From positions 1 to 54,051 of the forward strand of contig JACOUC010000030.1 of NCBI GenBank assembly GCA_016178055.1: 54,051 nt of DNA. Direction: 5' to 3'. Each line of letters starts with the position of its first letter. Position 1 is the first letter of the stretch. Made by a program: the position numbers and the translations under genes. The notes under the pieces were generated by a model that was not told the origin of the DNA, made no database searches, and saw only the letters and a program-made list of their open reading frames with translations. Positions 7,978 through 16,880 of this stretch are shown here, one piece after another. The stretch is from Chlamydiota bacterium. Lineage in GTDB: Bacteria > Auribacterota > JACPWU01.

Positions 7978-9836
7978 GCTTTGTTGTTAATGCTCAGAAA
8001 AGCAGAATACTTGTTGCGATAAACGAAAATTCAACTGAATTGGTTAAAGGTCCGATTGTGGGTCGAGACGACATTGTTGAAAAAGTTCAACGTTCTCTTT
8101 TACGTTTATCGCGTCCAAATATTGTGTTGGTGGGACCTAAAGGAATCGGTGTAAAAGCTGTGTTGGGTGCTGTAGCTCGTTCAATTGTGAAAGGGACCGG
8201 AATAAAGGAGTTGGATAGGTTTAAACCTATGTATTTAGATGTGACCCAAGCCGTGAACGAACATAAATTTGAGGATACCATTAACAAATTTATAGATGGG
8301 CTGTTGGAGGAGTTGGCCCAAGATAAGGACTTACTTCTTGTTATTGATTATGCAGAACATTTGATGTTTGATTTATTCAATTTTCCTAGAGGTGTAAGAA
8401 TCTTTGGAGATCGATTTTATGGTTTGGTTGGCAAAAGCAAACTCGTTTTCATTGGGGGGATGAGCTCTCAATACTATAACCAGAATATTTCATTTTTTAA
8501 TCAAAAATGGGGTTCAATGCTCGATTTCATTCAGCTGCCTGAGCTTTCTCCTGAAGATACTTTTCACGCGTTGAAAGAGACAATGCAAGAAAGAGAGCGC
8601 ATGTATGACGTTTCTATATCGGAAGAAGTGCTCAAGTCGTGCATTTATTTATCCCATAAATATGTACAAAATAGTATTTTTCCTGCAAAGGCGATATATC
8701 TCTTAGATGAGTCCATGGCTCGCCTGAAAATGAAGAACCGATCTTCTAAGGGACTAGCGTCTGATTCGTTTTCTAATTTAAAACCGGAACTTGTCTTAAA
8801 CGAGGCCATTGTCGTTGAGGCAATTTCAGATCTAACAGGCCTTCCATTGGGACAGCTATCGGTGAGTGACTTAAAACTACTGCGCGATTTCGAAGGAGAC
8901 ATGGTTAAACGAATCATCGGTCAGGACAAGGCAGTTAAAGCTGTTGCCCAAGCCATCCGGGCTGTAAGAGCTGGTTTTGGATGCAACAACCGTCCCGATG
9001 GAATTTTCTATTTTTTGGGACCCAGTGGCGTTGGAAAAACAGAGTTTGCTCTTTGTTTAAGTGAGGTTTTATATGGCAGACAAGATAGGCTGATCCGCAT
9101 TGACATGTCAGAATTTGTAAATCCTTCAGATGTGACGAGGCTCATTGGAGCGTCTCCAGGTTATGTCGGCTATGACAAAGGCGGTGTGTTAACCGAGTGG
9201 GCGAAGAAGAACCCGATGTCAATTATTTTATTGGATGAATTTGAAAAGGCTCATCCAGGTTGTTGGGATGTCTTTCTCCAATTGTTCGACGCGGGTCGCC
9301 TTACGGACGGGCAAGGAACAACGGTCGATTTCTCAAACACCATTATCATCATGACCTCAAATATTGGCTCGGAACTGTTTTTCGATCATGTTAAGAAAAT
9401 TCCCTTGGGATTTTCATCTGATGACGGCGATGTTCATGGGGCAGATTTCGATGATATTTGTCTTGAGATTCAAAAGAGGCTCAAGAATATTTTTCGGCCT
9501 GAGTTCTTGAATCGAATAGATGAAGCGGTTGTCTTTCGCCCCCTTGATTTGGCCGCTCTGGCCAAAATTGCATCATTGATGCTTAAGAAGTTTCCCGTCA
9601 AATTTTATGCGACTGACGAAGTCATACAGCACTTGGCTGTATCTGGATATGAACCTCAATACGGGGCTCGGCATCTCAGAAGGACGATTCAAAGTTTGAT
9701 CATCGAACCTATTGCGAATCTTATTGTTGAAGGCAAGCTCAAGCAAGGTGAGCCTGTAAAAATTACTTTGGAAAATGGGGCCTTTCAATTTGAAAGAGTG
9801 GCAGAGTTGAACCCTGCAAACACCCGTGAATCTTAA
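7974..9836 (+). CDS. Clp/Hsp100-like AAA+ ATPase with a degenerate first ATPase domain
   Basis: A 620-residue ClpA/ClpB-type protein without the Clp N-domain and without the coiled-coil M-domain. Domain 1 (about 25-250) keeps the fold pattern, but its Walker A reads GPKGIGVKA at 54-62 (no GKT/S) and its Walker B ends IDYAE instead of DE, so it probably does not hydrolyse ATP. Domain 2 is complete: GPSGVGKT at 349-356, pore loop GYVG at 396-399, Walker B LLDE at 419-422, sensor 1 TSN at 461-463, and an arginine-finger region RPEFLNR. I see no IGF/L-type ClpP loop with confidence. It heads a cassette with the two following genes; the substrate is unknown. Confidence 0.85.
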   Translation: MSFVVNAQKSRILVAINENSTELVKGPIVGRDDIVEKVQRSLLRLSRPNIVLVGPKGIGVKAVLGAVARSIVKGTGIKELDRFKPMYLDVTQAVNEHKFEDTINKFIDGLLEELAQDKDLLLVIDYAEHLMFDLFNFPRGVRIFGDRFYGLVGKSKLVFIGGMSSQYYNQNISFFNQKWGSMLDFIQLPELSPEDTFHALKETMQERERMYDVSISEEVLKSCIYLSHKYVQNSIFPAKAIYLLDESMARLKMKNRSSKGLASDSFSNLKPELVLNEAIVVEAISDLTGLPLGQLSVSDLKLLRDFEGDMVKRIIGQDKAVKAVAQAIRAVRAGFGCNNRPDGIFYFLGPSGVGKTEFALCLSEVLYGRQDRLIRIDMSEFVNPSDVTRLIGASPGYVGYDKGGVLTEWAKKNPMSIILLDEFEKAHPGCWDVFLQLFDAGRLTDGQGTTVDFSNTIIIMTSNIGSELFFDHVKKIPLGFSSDDGDVHGADFDDICLEIQKRLKNIFRPEFLNRIDEAVVFRPLDLAALAKIASLMLKKFPVKFYATDEVIQHLAVSGYEPQYGARHLRRTIQSLIIEPIANLIVEGKLKQGEPVKITLENGAFQFERVAELNPANTRES

Positions 9837-9899
9837 ACTTTGTGTTCGACTTAGCAATGTTGGAGTAAAATTTTTAACCCACCCGTTGGAGTTTTTGGC

Positions 9900-12251
9900 A
9901 TGACTGAAACAGTCGATCGTCATTGCTCAATCTTGATGACCCAATGTCTTCAATGTGATTTTGTTAAACCTATTGGGCGTTTTGATTCTCTTCCCAATCT
10001 TCTCCATGTCGGTCATGAAGAGGCAAAGAGACTTTTGGGAGAAAAAATCGAAGAGGGTCCTGTTCATCGAGTGATGGACTGGGCACATTGTCACAGCAAT
10101 GGGGAATTAAAAGTCATTCACATTCGAGACTGGCACGATCCAGATGATCCAGATCAGATCTCCCATTTAAAACAATTTGGGAACCACTGCCTTAAAAATT
10201 CGCAAGGAGCAGCTTTTGTTTTTCCATTGTCACCTCCAGAGTCAAAGAACGTTTCCATTGTCAGTTCTTTGACCCTGAATGATTTTCAGGGAACCGACTT
10301 GGAAAAACTATTGAATCCCTATCGTGAAAGGCCCACCCGCGTAGGCCTGATGGGTGTCTGGACAGAAGCTAAAATTACTTATCTTGCTTATGAGTTGAGG
10401 ACACGGTATCCAAACTTTGAAATTGCTGTTTGTTCAGCCCTGACGGCCAGTTCTTCACGTAGCCATCATTTTTTGGCGCTTGAACAGCTTCATCGATTGC
10501 TGGGAGTGATTGTTCATGCTTCCATCGGCGAGTTTATAAAATTTCTTGGTGGAAAAGAAGATCAAATTTCTCTTCCTATTTCTCATATCTCCGATCATCC
10601 CATTCTTATGCTAGATGATGCTAGTATGGCCTTGTCTCAGACAGATCAGGCTCTTCTCAAATATCTTTTTCGGGATTGCAAAACAGTTCAATTTAAGTAC
10701 TTGGACGGCGGATTTTCTGGAAACATTGTTTTGGGAACTCAGAGTGAAGATTTATACGGTCATAAACAAGCATCTCATGTGATCAAGATTGGTTCCCAGC
10801 AGATGATTGGAAGAGAGCGTGCTTCTTTTGAGAAAATTGAAACAGTTCTCGGTAACAATGCCCCACACGTTGCTGATTTTGCTGATTATAATGAGCGTGG
10901 GGCGATCAAATATCGTTATGCCTCCATGGGTGGAGGATTCTCGACGACGTTTCAAAAGATGTATTGTGCAGGTCTTTCTCTTGAGAAAACCAAGCGAATT
11001 CTTAAATTTGTTTTTTCGGAACAACTGGGACGGTTTTATCAGGCTGCAACGCGTGAGAAAGTGAATCTTTTGAAATATTACGAATATAATCTCCCAGACC
11101 TGGGCTCCCGCATCAGAAAGCGTGTAGAGGCCGTGCTCGGTTTTGAAGTCAAGGGTGAGGTGATTGATTTTTTCCATGGATCTAAAATTGCGAATATTTG
11201 CCTTTTTTATGAAAAAGAGATTCCCTTGTGTCTTCCACTTTGCGAAGGGTCTACCTATATGGCGTATGTTCACGGGGATTTGAACGGGGCCAATATCATT
11301 GTTGATGATCATGAAAATGTTTGGTTAATCGATTTTTTTCATACCCATCGTGGGCATGTTTTGAAAGATCTGATCAAGATTGAAAACGATGTTCTTTATA
11401 TTTTTACCCCTGTGAGAAATGAACAGGAATTCAAGGAAGCGCTTACACTCACTGATCAGTTGCTCAAGGTAGAAGATTTGGCAGCACCACTACCCGAGTT
11501 TGATATTGGCCAGATACGAAGTCCTCAGTTTAAAAGAGCGTGGGAAACAATTCAGATACTGCGATCCTTTTATCCAAGTCTTATTCATGCGGACCGCTCT
11601 CCTTTGCAGCTTTGGGTGGGCCAGCTTCGTTATGCCATGCATACCCTCTCCTTTGATGAATCCAATCTCTGGCAAAAGAGATGGGCGCTTTATACAGGTT
11701 CGATTTGCGCCAAACTTATTTCTGATCAACTCAAACGCTCAGGTCCTCTTCGCATTGATTGGATGAACCCCGGCTACTGGGCGGGTAGATTAGGAATCAC
11801 GATTCTCCCAGGACGGCGAGATTATGGACGATTTTTGGAGGATGATCTTGCGACCATAAAAAATGAGCAGGTAGGCGCTATTTTATGTCTAGTGACCCTT
11901 CTCGAGCTTCAACAGTATGGCGTTGGTGATCTTTTAAGTAATTATACAGCAAATGGGATTTCCTTGAAACATTTTCCGATCGTCGATCAACGTATTTGTA
12001 GTGCTAGAGAAATGAAGGAAGCCATTGCGTGGATTAAAAACCATTTAAAAATGGGAAAGAATGTTGTTATTCATTGCGTGGGTGGCCTTGGACGATCAGG
12101 ACTGGTAGCCGCTTGTTTTCTGAAAAGTTGTGGTCTTTCAACCGATGAAGCCCTTGATGAGACTAGACGCGTACGTTCGAAAAGGGCCATTGAAACAACC
12201 GATCAGGAAGAATTTGTGAGAAATTTCGATTTTAGAAAGGGGATTTCATGA
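9900..12251 (+). CDS. isochorismatase-like / APH-type kinase / dual-specificity phosphatase fusion protein
   Basis: A 783-residue soluble protein with three recognisable parts. Residues ~35-215 resemble the isochorismatase/nicotinamidase fold (IRDWHDPDD at 75-83, then HC and GA motifs, and GVWTEAK at 152-158), but the catalytic Cys expected after GVxT is missing and no N-terminal catalytic Asp is evident. Residues ~262-500 look like an aminoglycoside-phosphotransferase-type kinase: Gly-rich GGFSGN at 270-275, Lys296, HGDLN with Asp460, and Asp478 in IDFF. Residues ~622-778 are a tyrosine/dual-specificity phosphatase with HCVGGLGRSG at 725-734 (Cys726, Arg732) and a likely general acid Asp696. 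GGAG lies 8 bases before the start. It overlaps the next gene by ATGA. Domain calls rest on motifs; substrates are unknown. Confidence 0.75.
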   Translation: MTETVDRHCSILMTQCLQCDFVKPIGRFDSLPNLLHVGHEEAKRLLGEKIEEGPVHRVMDWAHCHSNGELKVIHIRDWHDPDDPDQISHLKQFGNHCLKNSQGAAFVFPLSPPESKNVSIVSSLTLNDFQGTDLEKLLNPYRERPTRVGLMGVWTEAKITYLAYELRTRYPNFEIAVCSALTASSSRSHHFLALEQLHRLLGVIVHASIGEFIKFLGGKEDQISLPISHISDHPILMLDDASMALSQTDQALLKYLFRDCKTVQFKYLDGGFSGNIVLGTQSEDLYGHKQASHVIKIGSQQMIGRERASFEKIETVLGNNAPHVADFADYNERGAIKYRYASMGGGFSTTFQKMYCAGLSLEKTKRILKFVFSEQLGRFYQAATREKVNLLKYYEYNLPDLGSRIRKRVEAVLGFEVKGEVIDFFHGSKIANICLFYEKEIPLCLPLCEGSTYMAYVHGDLNGANIIVDDHENVWLIDFFHTHRGHVLKDLIKIENDVLYIFTPVRNEQEFKEALTLTDQLLKVEDLAAPLPEFDIGQIRSPQFKRAWETIQILRSFYPSLIHADRSPLQLWVGQLRYAMHTLSFDESNLWQKRWALYTGSICAKLISDQLKRSGPLRIDWMNPGYWAGRLGITILPGRRDYGRFLEDDLATIKNEQVGAILCLVTLLELQQYGVGDLLSNYTANGISLKHFPIVDQRICSAREMKEAIAWIKNHLKMGKNVVIHCVGGLGRSGLVAACFLKSCGLSTDEALDETRRVRSKRAIETTDQEEFVRNFDFRKGIS

Positions 12252-13849
12252 AAGAATTGAATTGGGTGAAGGCTACTCCCCAGCGGGATCCAGTCTTTTA
12301 TAGGGAAGGATCAAAATATCTTGTTGGAGGGGAAATTCGGGAATGGAAAGGCGACTTGTTTGAAATTTTTTCTCCAGTATTTGAAAAAAGAGAAGGCAAT
12401 TTTCAGCAAAGATTACTGGGTCGCTGTAGTTTGTTGAACTGTGATGTAGCCAAAGAAGCTTTAACGGCAGCTGTGAAAGCTTATGATAATGGCCATGGTG
12501 AATGGCCAACTGCTACGGTTGCAAAGCGCATCCATTGTACGGAAAAATTTTTAGAAAAGATGAAAGAAAAAAGAATGGATATTGCACAACTCCTTTGCTG
12601 GGAAATTGCAAAACCATGGGCTGATTCTTTGGCAGAAGTTGATCGAACCATAGATTATGCTTGGGCGACGATAGAAGCATTAAAGGATTTAGACCGGCAG
12701 TCATCTGGTTTTGTGAGAAGCAGCGGCTTTTTTGCTCAAATTCGAAGATCCCCTTATGGAGTGGCCCTTTGCATGGGGCCTTATAATTATCCTTTGAATG
12801 AAACATTCGCGACTTTAATTCCAGCGTTGATGATGGGAAACCCTGTCATTGTGAAATTACCTAGACTTGGCATGCTCTGCAATATGCCGCTTTTGGAAGC
12901 CTTTGCTGACTCCTTTCCACCCGGCGTTATTAATATTATTTCGGGCGAAGGTTCCACAGTGGTAACGCCGATCATTGAAAGTGGTCAAATCGATTTGCTG
13001 GCTTTTATCGGTTCGGCCAAAGTGGCCAATCTGTTGAATCAAAGGCATCCTCGACCCAATCGCTTGCGTTCTGTCCTGGGTCTTGGCGCGAAAAATGTCG
13101 GTATCGTTCTTAAGGATGCAGATTTAGAAATGTCTGTCAAAGAATGCCTTCAAGGGGCCTTGACCTTTAACGGGCAGCGATGTACAGCTCTTAAACTTCT
13201 ATTTGTTCACCGTTCAATTGCAGACGAATTTATAGAAAAATTTTGTGAATCATTGGATGCATTAAAAGGGGGAATGCCCTTTGAGGATGGAGTTGCGTTG
13301 ACCCCTCTGCCTGAAAAGGCTGCGGTGGAAAAAATGTCTCAATACGTTGATGATGCTATTCAGAAAGGAGCTAAAATTAGAAACAAATATGGAGGAGACA
13401 TGGATCGAACCTATTTTCATCCGGCCGTTCTTTATCCTGTTCAAGAGACAATGCGAGTCTGGACGGAGGAGCAATTCGGTCCCGTCGTTCCTATTTCTCC
13501 TTTTGATGATCCCAATGAAGTGATTGAATATCTTGCCCGCTCGCCTTTTGGCCAGCAGGCGAGTCTCTTTGGAAAGGATTCGTTGACTTTAGGGAAATTG
13601 ATTGACGCATTGGTCAATCAGGTTTGTCGGGTGAATTTAAATACACAATGCCGCAGGGGACCTGACACATTTCCTTTTGGTGGAAGAAAAGATTCTGCTG
13701 AAGGTACCTTGTCAGTAACCGACGCCTTGAGGAGTTTTTCGATACGGACCGTTGTTGCTGCCAAGAATTCAGAAGAGAATTTTAAAATTACAAGGTCCAT
13801 TGTCAATGGCCGTACTTCTCAGTTTCTTTCTACAGATTATTTGTTTTGA
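12248..13849 (+). CDS. GAPN-like aldehyde dehydrogenase (NADP glyceraldehyde-3-phosphate type) with altered active site
   Basis: A 533-residue member of the aldehyde dehydrogenase superfamily closest to the plant-type non-phosphorylating glyceraldehyde-3-phosphate dehydrogenases, judged from the RGPDTFPF...GRKDSAEGTLSV region near the C-terminus. The oxyanion Asn is Asn180 (GPYNYP), the cofactor Lys is Lys203, and the nucleophile is Cys312 in NGQRCTA. The stretch that normally carries the general-base Glu (LELGGK in most family members) reads LGLGAK at 277-282 and has no Glu, while the later EEQFGP motif is intact. Its ATG overlaps the TGA of the kinase/phosphatase gene, implying coupled translation and a functional link. 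The substrate is uncertain. Confidence 0.85.
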   Translation: MKELNWVKATPQRDPVFYREGSKYLVGGEIREWKGDLFEIFSPVFEKREGNFQQRLLGRCSLLNCDVAKEALTAAVKAYDNGHGEWPTATVAKRIHCTEKFLEKMKEKRMDIAQLLCWEIAKPWADSLAEVDRTIDYAWATIEALKDLDRQSSGFVRSSGFFAQIRRSPYGVALCMGPYNYPLNETFATLIPALMMGNPVIVKLPRLGMLCNMPLLEAFADSFPPGVINIISGEGSTVVTPIIESGQIDLLAFIGSAKVANLLNQRHPRPNRLRSVLGLGAKNVGIVLKDADLEMSVKECLQGALTFNGQRCTALKLLFVHRSIADEFIEKFCESLDALKGGMPFEDGVALTPLPEKAAVEKMSQYVDDAIQKGAKIRNKYGGDMDRTYFHPAVLYPVQETMRVWTEEQFGPVVPISPFDDPNEVIEYLARSPFGQQASLFGKDSLTLGKLIDALVNQVCRVNLNTQCRRGPDTFPFGGRKDSAEGTLSVTDALRSFSIRTVVAAKNSEENFKITRSIVNGRTSQFLSTDYLF

Positions 13850-13979
13850 TGGGGATTGATTCTGCTATAAATATTATAATTAGCTTAGAAAGGGAGTGAA
13901 AAGGCAGTGTGAGACCATCGTTTTACAGATTTAGTTGTGCTCACTTTTATTTTGACATGACCTATAACCCTTTGTACAT

Positions 13980-14690
13980 ATGGACGATCAAATGAATATT
14001 CCTCAGCATATTGCCATCATTATGGATGGTAACGGGCGTTGGGCAAAATCAAAAGATAGTCCCCGCATTGAGGGACATCGAGCGGGGATTCATGTCGTTC
14101 GAGATATCGTTAAAGCTTGTGGAGAATGGGGAGTCAAGTATTTGACCCTTTATTCTTTTTCGATTGAAAATTGGAGGCGACCGGGGAGTGAGGTTAAGGC
14201 TCTGATGCTTCTTCTTAAAACTTTTTTAAGGAGAGAACTTCCGGAATTAATGAAAAATCAAGTTCGTCTGATGGCCATTGGGCGTTTAGGTCAATTGCCT
14301 GAGGGAGTCCAAAAAGAACTTAAACGAACAATTGAAAAAACTAAAAATAATACGGGTCTTTCTCTTGTTCTGGCCTTGAGCTATGGAGGGCGAACGGAAA
14401 TTATTGATGCGACTCGCCGTTTGATGGAAGAGGCTCTTCGTAATCAAATTTCTCCTGAGAAATTGGATGAGCATCTTTTTTCAAAATATTTATACACAGC
14501 GGATATTCCGGATCCTGATTTACTGATTCGAACAAGTGGGGAAATGCGTGTTTCTAATTTTCTCTTGTGGCAAATTTCTTATTCAGAAATATGGGTTACA
14601 GATACATTATGGCCTAATTTTACGAGGGAAGAATTGAAGAAGGCCATGAGCGATTTTTCAGGACGTCAGCGAAGGTTTGGAGGAATTTAA
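13980..14690 (+). CDS. uppS: isoprenyl (undecaprenyl) diphosphate synthase
   Basis: A cis-prenyltransferase that makes the C55 carrier lipid for peptidoglycan and envelope glycans. It has the family signature IIMDGNGRWAK near the N-terminus and the C-terminal DLLIRTSGE...FLLWQ region that binds the isopentenyl substrate. Its 236-residue length is typical. The start at 13980 has no clear ribosome binding site; the internal ATG at 13992 would also leave the family core complete. It is followed without any gap by cdsA. Confidence 0.95.
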   Translation: MDDQMNIPQHIAIIMDGNGRWAKSKDSPRIEGHRAGIHVVRDIVKACGEWGVKYLTLYSFSIENWRRPGSEVKALMLLLKTFLRRELPELMKNQVRLMAIGRLGQLPEGVQKELKRTIEKTKNNTGLSLVLALSYGGRTEIIDATRRLMEEALRNQISPEKLDEHLFSKYLYTADIPDPDLLIRTSGEMRVSNFLLWQISYSEIWVTDTLWPNFTREELKKAMSDFSGRQRRFGGI

Positions 14691-15524
14691 ATGTTTCAAA
14701 AGCGATTTTTTACATCGATTCTTTTGATTTTGAGCATGATTTGGGTGATCTTTTTTGCTCCGTGGCTTTTCATTTGGGGAGTAGGAATGATTCTTGTCAT
14801 TCTGGGGCAGAAAGAGTTTTATCAAATGATTGACGAGAGGGGCCTTCACCCGCTTCATTTCTTTGGGATTTTTGCGGGGGTGTTTTTTTTTACGGCTCAA
14901 TTGATGGCGATTCAGTATCCGTTTCTAGAAAAAAGTTTTGATCTGACGAATCTTATATTTTTTTTAGTGCTTTTTGCAACCATGATTATTGCTCTCACTC
15001 GTTTTGGAAAGGTGGCTTTTGTTCCTTCGGTTGCAACCACATTAATGGGAATTTTATATATACCCTGGCTTTTAAGTTTTTTAATTAAAATTCGTTATTT
15101 TGAGGGGGTCAGAGGGGATGTTTTTCTCACTTTTACATTGCTCGTGACAAAATCGACAGATATTTTTGCTTATCTCATAGGTTCTTTATTTGGAAAAAGG
15201 AAACTGGTTCCCATTTTAAGCCCTAAAAAAACGGTTGAGGGGGCTTTGGGAGGAATGTTTGGATCTTTATTGGCTGGTCAGCTCTTTTTTACGTTTTCAG
15301 GTGCTTCCTTACAACCTTTAAAGAGATGGGATGTATTTTCCCTAGCCATTTTATTTGGTTCTTTTTCTCAAATTGGGGATATGATAGAGTCCGCTTTAAA
15401 ACGCGATGCGGGGAGAAAGGATTCAGGAAGGATTTTACCAGGGATGGGAGGGATTTTAGATCTAATCGATAGTTTGCTTGTGACGGGACCCATCATGTAT
15501 TTTTGGTTAGTGCTGCGATTTTAG
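14691..15524 (+). CDS. cdsA: phosphatidate cytidylyltransferase
   Basis: An integral membrane enzyme that forms CDP-diacylglycerol from phosphatidate and CTP for phospholipid synthesis. Multiple hydrophobic segments fill the first 200 residues. The family signature is present as SPKKTVEG followed by GDMIESALKRDAGRKDSG and GGILDLIDS near the C-terminus, giving the conserved acidic and basic active-site residues. The ATG directly follows the uppS stop codon, so the two are co-transcribed and probably coupled. 277 residues is a usual length. Confidence 0.95.
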   Translation: MFQKRFFTSILLILSMIWVIFFAPWLFIWGVGMILVILGQKEFYQMIDERGLHPLHFFGIFAGVFFFTAQLMAIQYPFLEKSFDLTNLIFFLVLFATMIIALTRFGKVAFVPSVATTLMGILYIPWLLSFLIKIRYFEGVRGDVFLTFTLLVTKSTDIFAYLIGSLFGKRKLVPILSPKKTVEGALGGMFGSLLAGQLFFTFSGASLQPLKRWDVFSLAILFGSFSQIGDMIESALKRDAGRKDSGRILPGMGGILDLIDSLLVTGPIMYFWLVLRF

Positions 15525-15537
15525 ATGAGAAAACAGA

Positions 15538-15675
15538 ATTTAAAAATCAAATATCAAAAATCAAAATGACAGATTAAAATTCAAAATATATCTTATGTCT
15601 AGTCTTTTGAGAAATTTTGATTTTTGATTTGTGATTTTGATGTTTGGATTTTGGTTTTTGATTTTACTCTTGATT
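15538..15675. repeat. AT-rich inverted repeat built from heptamers (family A)
   Basis: The left arm runs as degenerate 7-mers (AAAATCA, AATATCA, AAAATCA) and the right arm as their inverse (TTTGATT, TTTGATT), around an unrelated centre. Related copies occur at about 27778, 30545, 49415, 49711 and 51431. It lies between cdsA and dxr and supplies part of the over-long upstream reading frame of dxr. Confidence 0.75.
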
Positions 15676-15683
15676 GGAATTTT

Positions 15684-16880
15684 ATGACAAAACAAGAACA
15701 TTCAAATAGCATTAAGGGTGTATCAATTCTAGGTTCTACAGGTTCGATTGGGAAAAATACGCTTGAGGTGATTCGGCATTTTCCAAATCACTTTAAAGTG
15801 GTGGGTCTTTCTGCCCGGTCGAATATCGATTTATTAGCAGAACAAATTCGTGTGTTTAAGCCTCAAGTCGTCGCTCTGGATGATCCTCAGAAAGCCAAAC
15901 ACTTAAAAGAACATCTGGCGGGTATTTCGATGGATCATGGCCGATCTAAGCCAGAAGTTTTAGATGGATTGGATGGAATGAAGAAAGTAGCCTCACATCC
16001 TGAAACTCATGTGGTCATTTCCTCAATGGTCGGGGCGGCAGGGTTAATTCCTACTTTAGAGGCTGTTCATGCGAAGAAGAGAATTCTCTTAGCAAATAAA
16101 GAAATTTTGGTGATGGCTGGAGAGCCTTTTATGAAAGAGGCTCGAAAACAGGGATGTGATGTCATTCCAGTCGATAGTGAGCACAGCGCTATTTTTCAGT
16201 GTTTGGAAGGGAAGCCTCCTCAAGAAATTGCCAAAATTATTTTGACCGCTTCTGGCGGGCCCTTTCTCTATAAGAATAAAAAAGATTTAGAGAAGGTCAC
16301 GGTTGAAGAAGCCCTCCAGCATCCCAACTGGAAAATGGGGCCTAAAATTACCATTGATTCGGCAACGATGATGAATAAAGGTTTAGAACTTATTGAGGCC
16401 TTTTGGCTTTTTGGTGTGACGGAACATCAATTAAAAATTTTGGTCCATCCTCAGAGCATTGTTCATTCGATGGTCGAGTTTGTCGATGGTTCCGTATTGG
16501 CTCAGTTGGGGGTTCCTGATATGAAACTTCCCATTCAATATGCGCTCAGTTATCCGGCGAGGTTGAATGGACCTTCTCCGCGTCTTGATTTGGCTAAAGT
16601 AGGAACACTGACTTTTATGGAGGTAGAACCTGAAAAATTTCCGGCGATTCAATTGGCCCGAACGGCTTTGTCAAAGGGCGGAACACTTCCGGCCGTTTTA
16701 AATGGGGCCAATGAAATAGCCGTGTCGCGGTTTTTAGAAGGGGGAATTCCTTTTTTACAAATTACACAATTGGTCGAGGATGTTTTGGAAGCTCATCATA
16801 ATCATTTGCATCCTAACCTCATGAACATTCTAGAGGCAGATCGGTGGGCACGAGAGGAGGCCTTAAAATGGAAGCGATAA
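15684..16880 (+). CDS. dxr: 1-deoxy-D-xylulose-5-phosphate reductoisomerase
   Basis: Converts DXP to MEP with NADPH, the committed step of the non-mevalonate isoprenoid pathway that feeds the adjacent uppS. The NADPH-binding loop GSTGSIG is at the N-terminus. The metal/substrate motifs VDSEHSAIFQ and TASGGPF are in the middle, and NKGLELIEA further on. With the ATG at 15684 the protein has 398 residues, as expected. An upstream in-frame start at 15624 would translate the AT-rich repeat, so I reject it. The 3' end overlaps rseP by 13 bases. Confidence 0.95.
   Translation: MTKQEHSNSIKGVSILGSTGSIGKNTLEVIRHFPNHFKVVGLSARSNIDLLAEQIRVFKPQVVALDDPQKAKHLKEHLAGISMDHGRSKPEVLDGLDGMKKVASHPETHVVISSMVGAAGLIPTLEAVHAKKRILLANKEILVMAGEPFMKEARKQGCDVIPVDSEHSAIFQCLEGKPPQEIAKIILTASGGPFLYKNKKDLEKVTVEEALQHPNWKMGPKITIDSATMMNKGLELIEAFWLFGVTEHQLKILVHPQSIVHSMVEFVDGSVLAQLGVPDMKLPIQYALSYPARLNGPSPRLDLAKVGTLTFMEVEPEKFPAIQLARTALSKGGTLPAVLNGANEIAVSRFLEGGIPFLQITQLVEDVLEAHHNHLHPNLMNILEADRWAREEALKWKR

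Noticed and set aside
10752-11312. 186-residue antisense frame in the kinase/phosphatase gene
   Set aside because: Opposite-strand shadow of a well-supported coding region with no motif or context.
13952-13980. TTGACA with a 17-bp spacer and TACATA immediately before uppS
   Set aside because: The -10 box would overlap the start codon, so the transcript would begin inside the gene. It could work only with a leaderless start at 13992; too weak to list as a feature.
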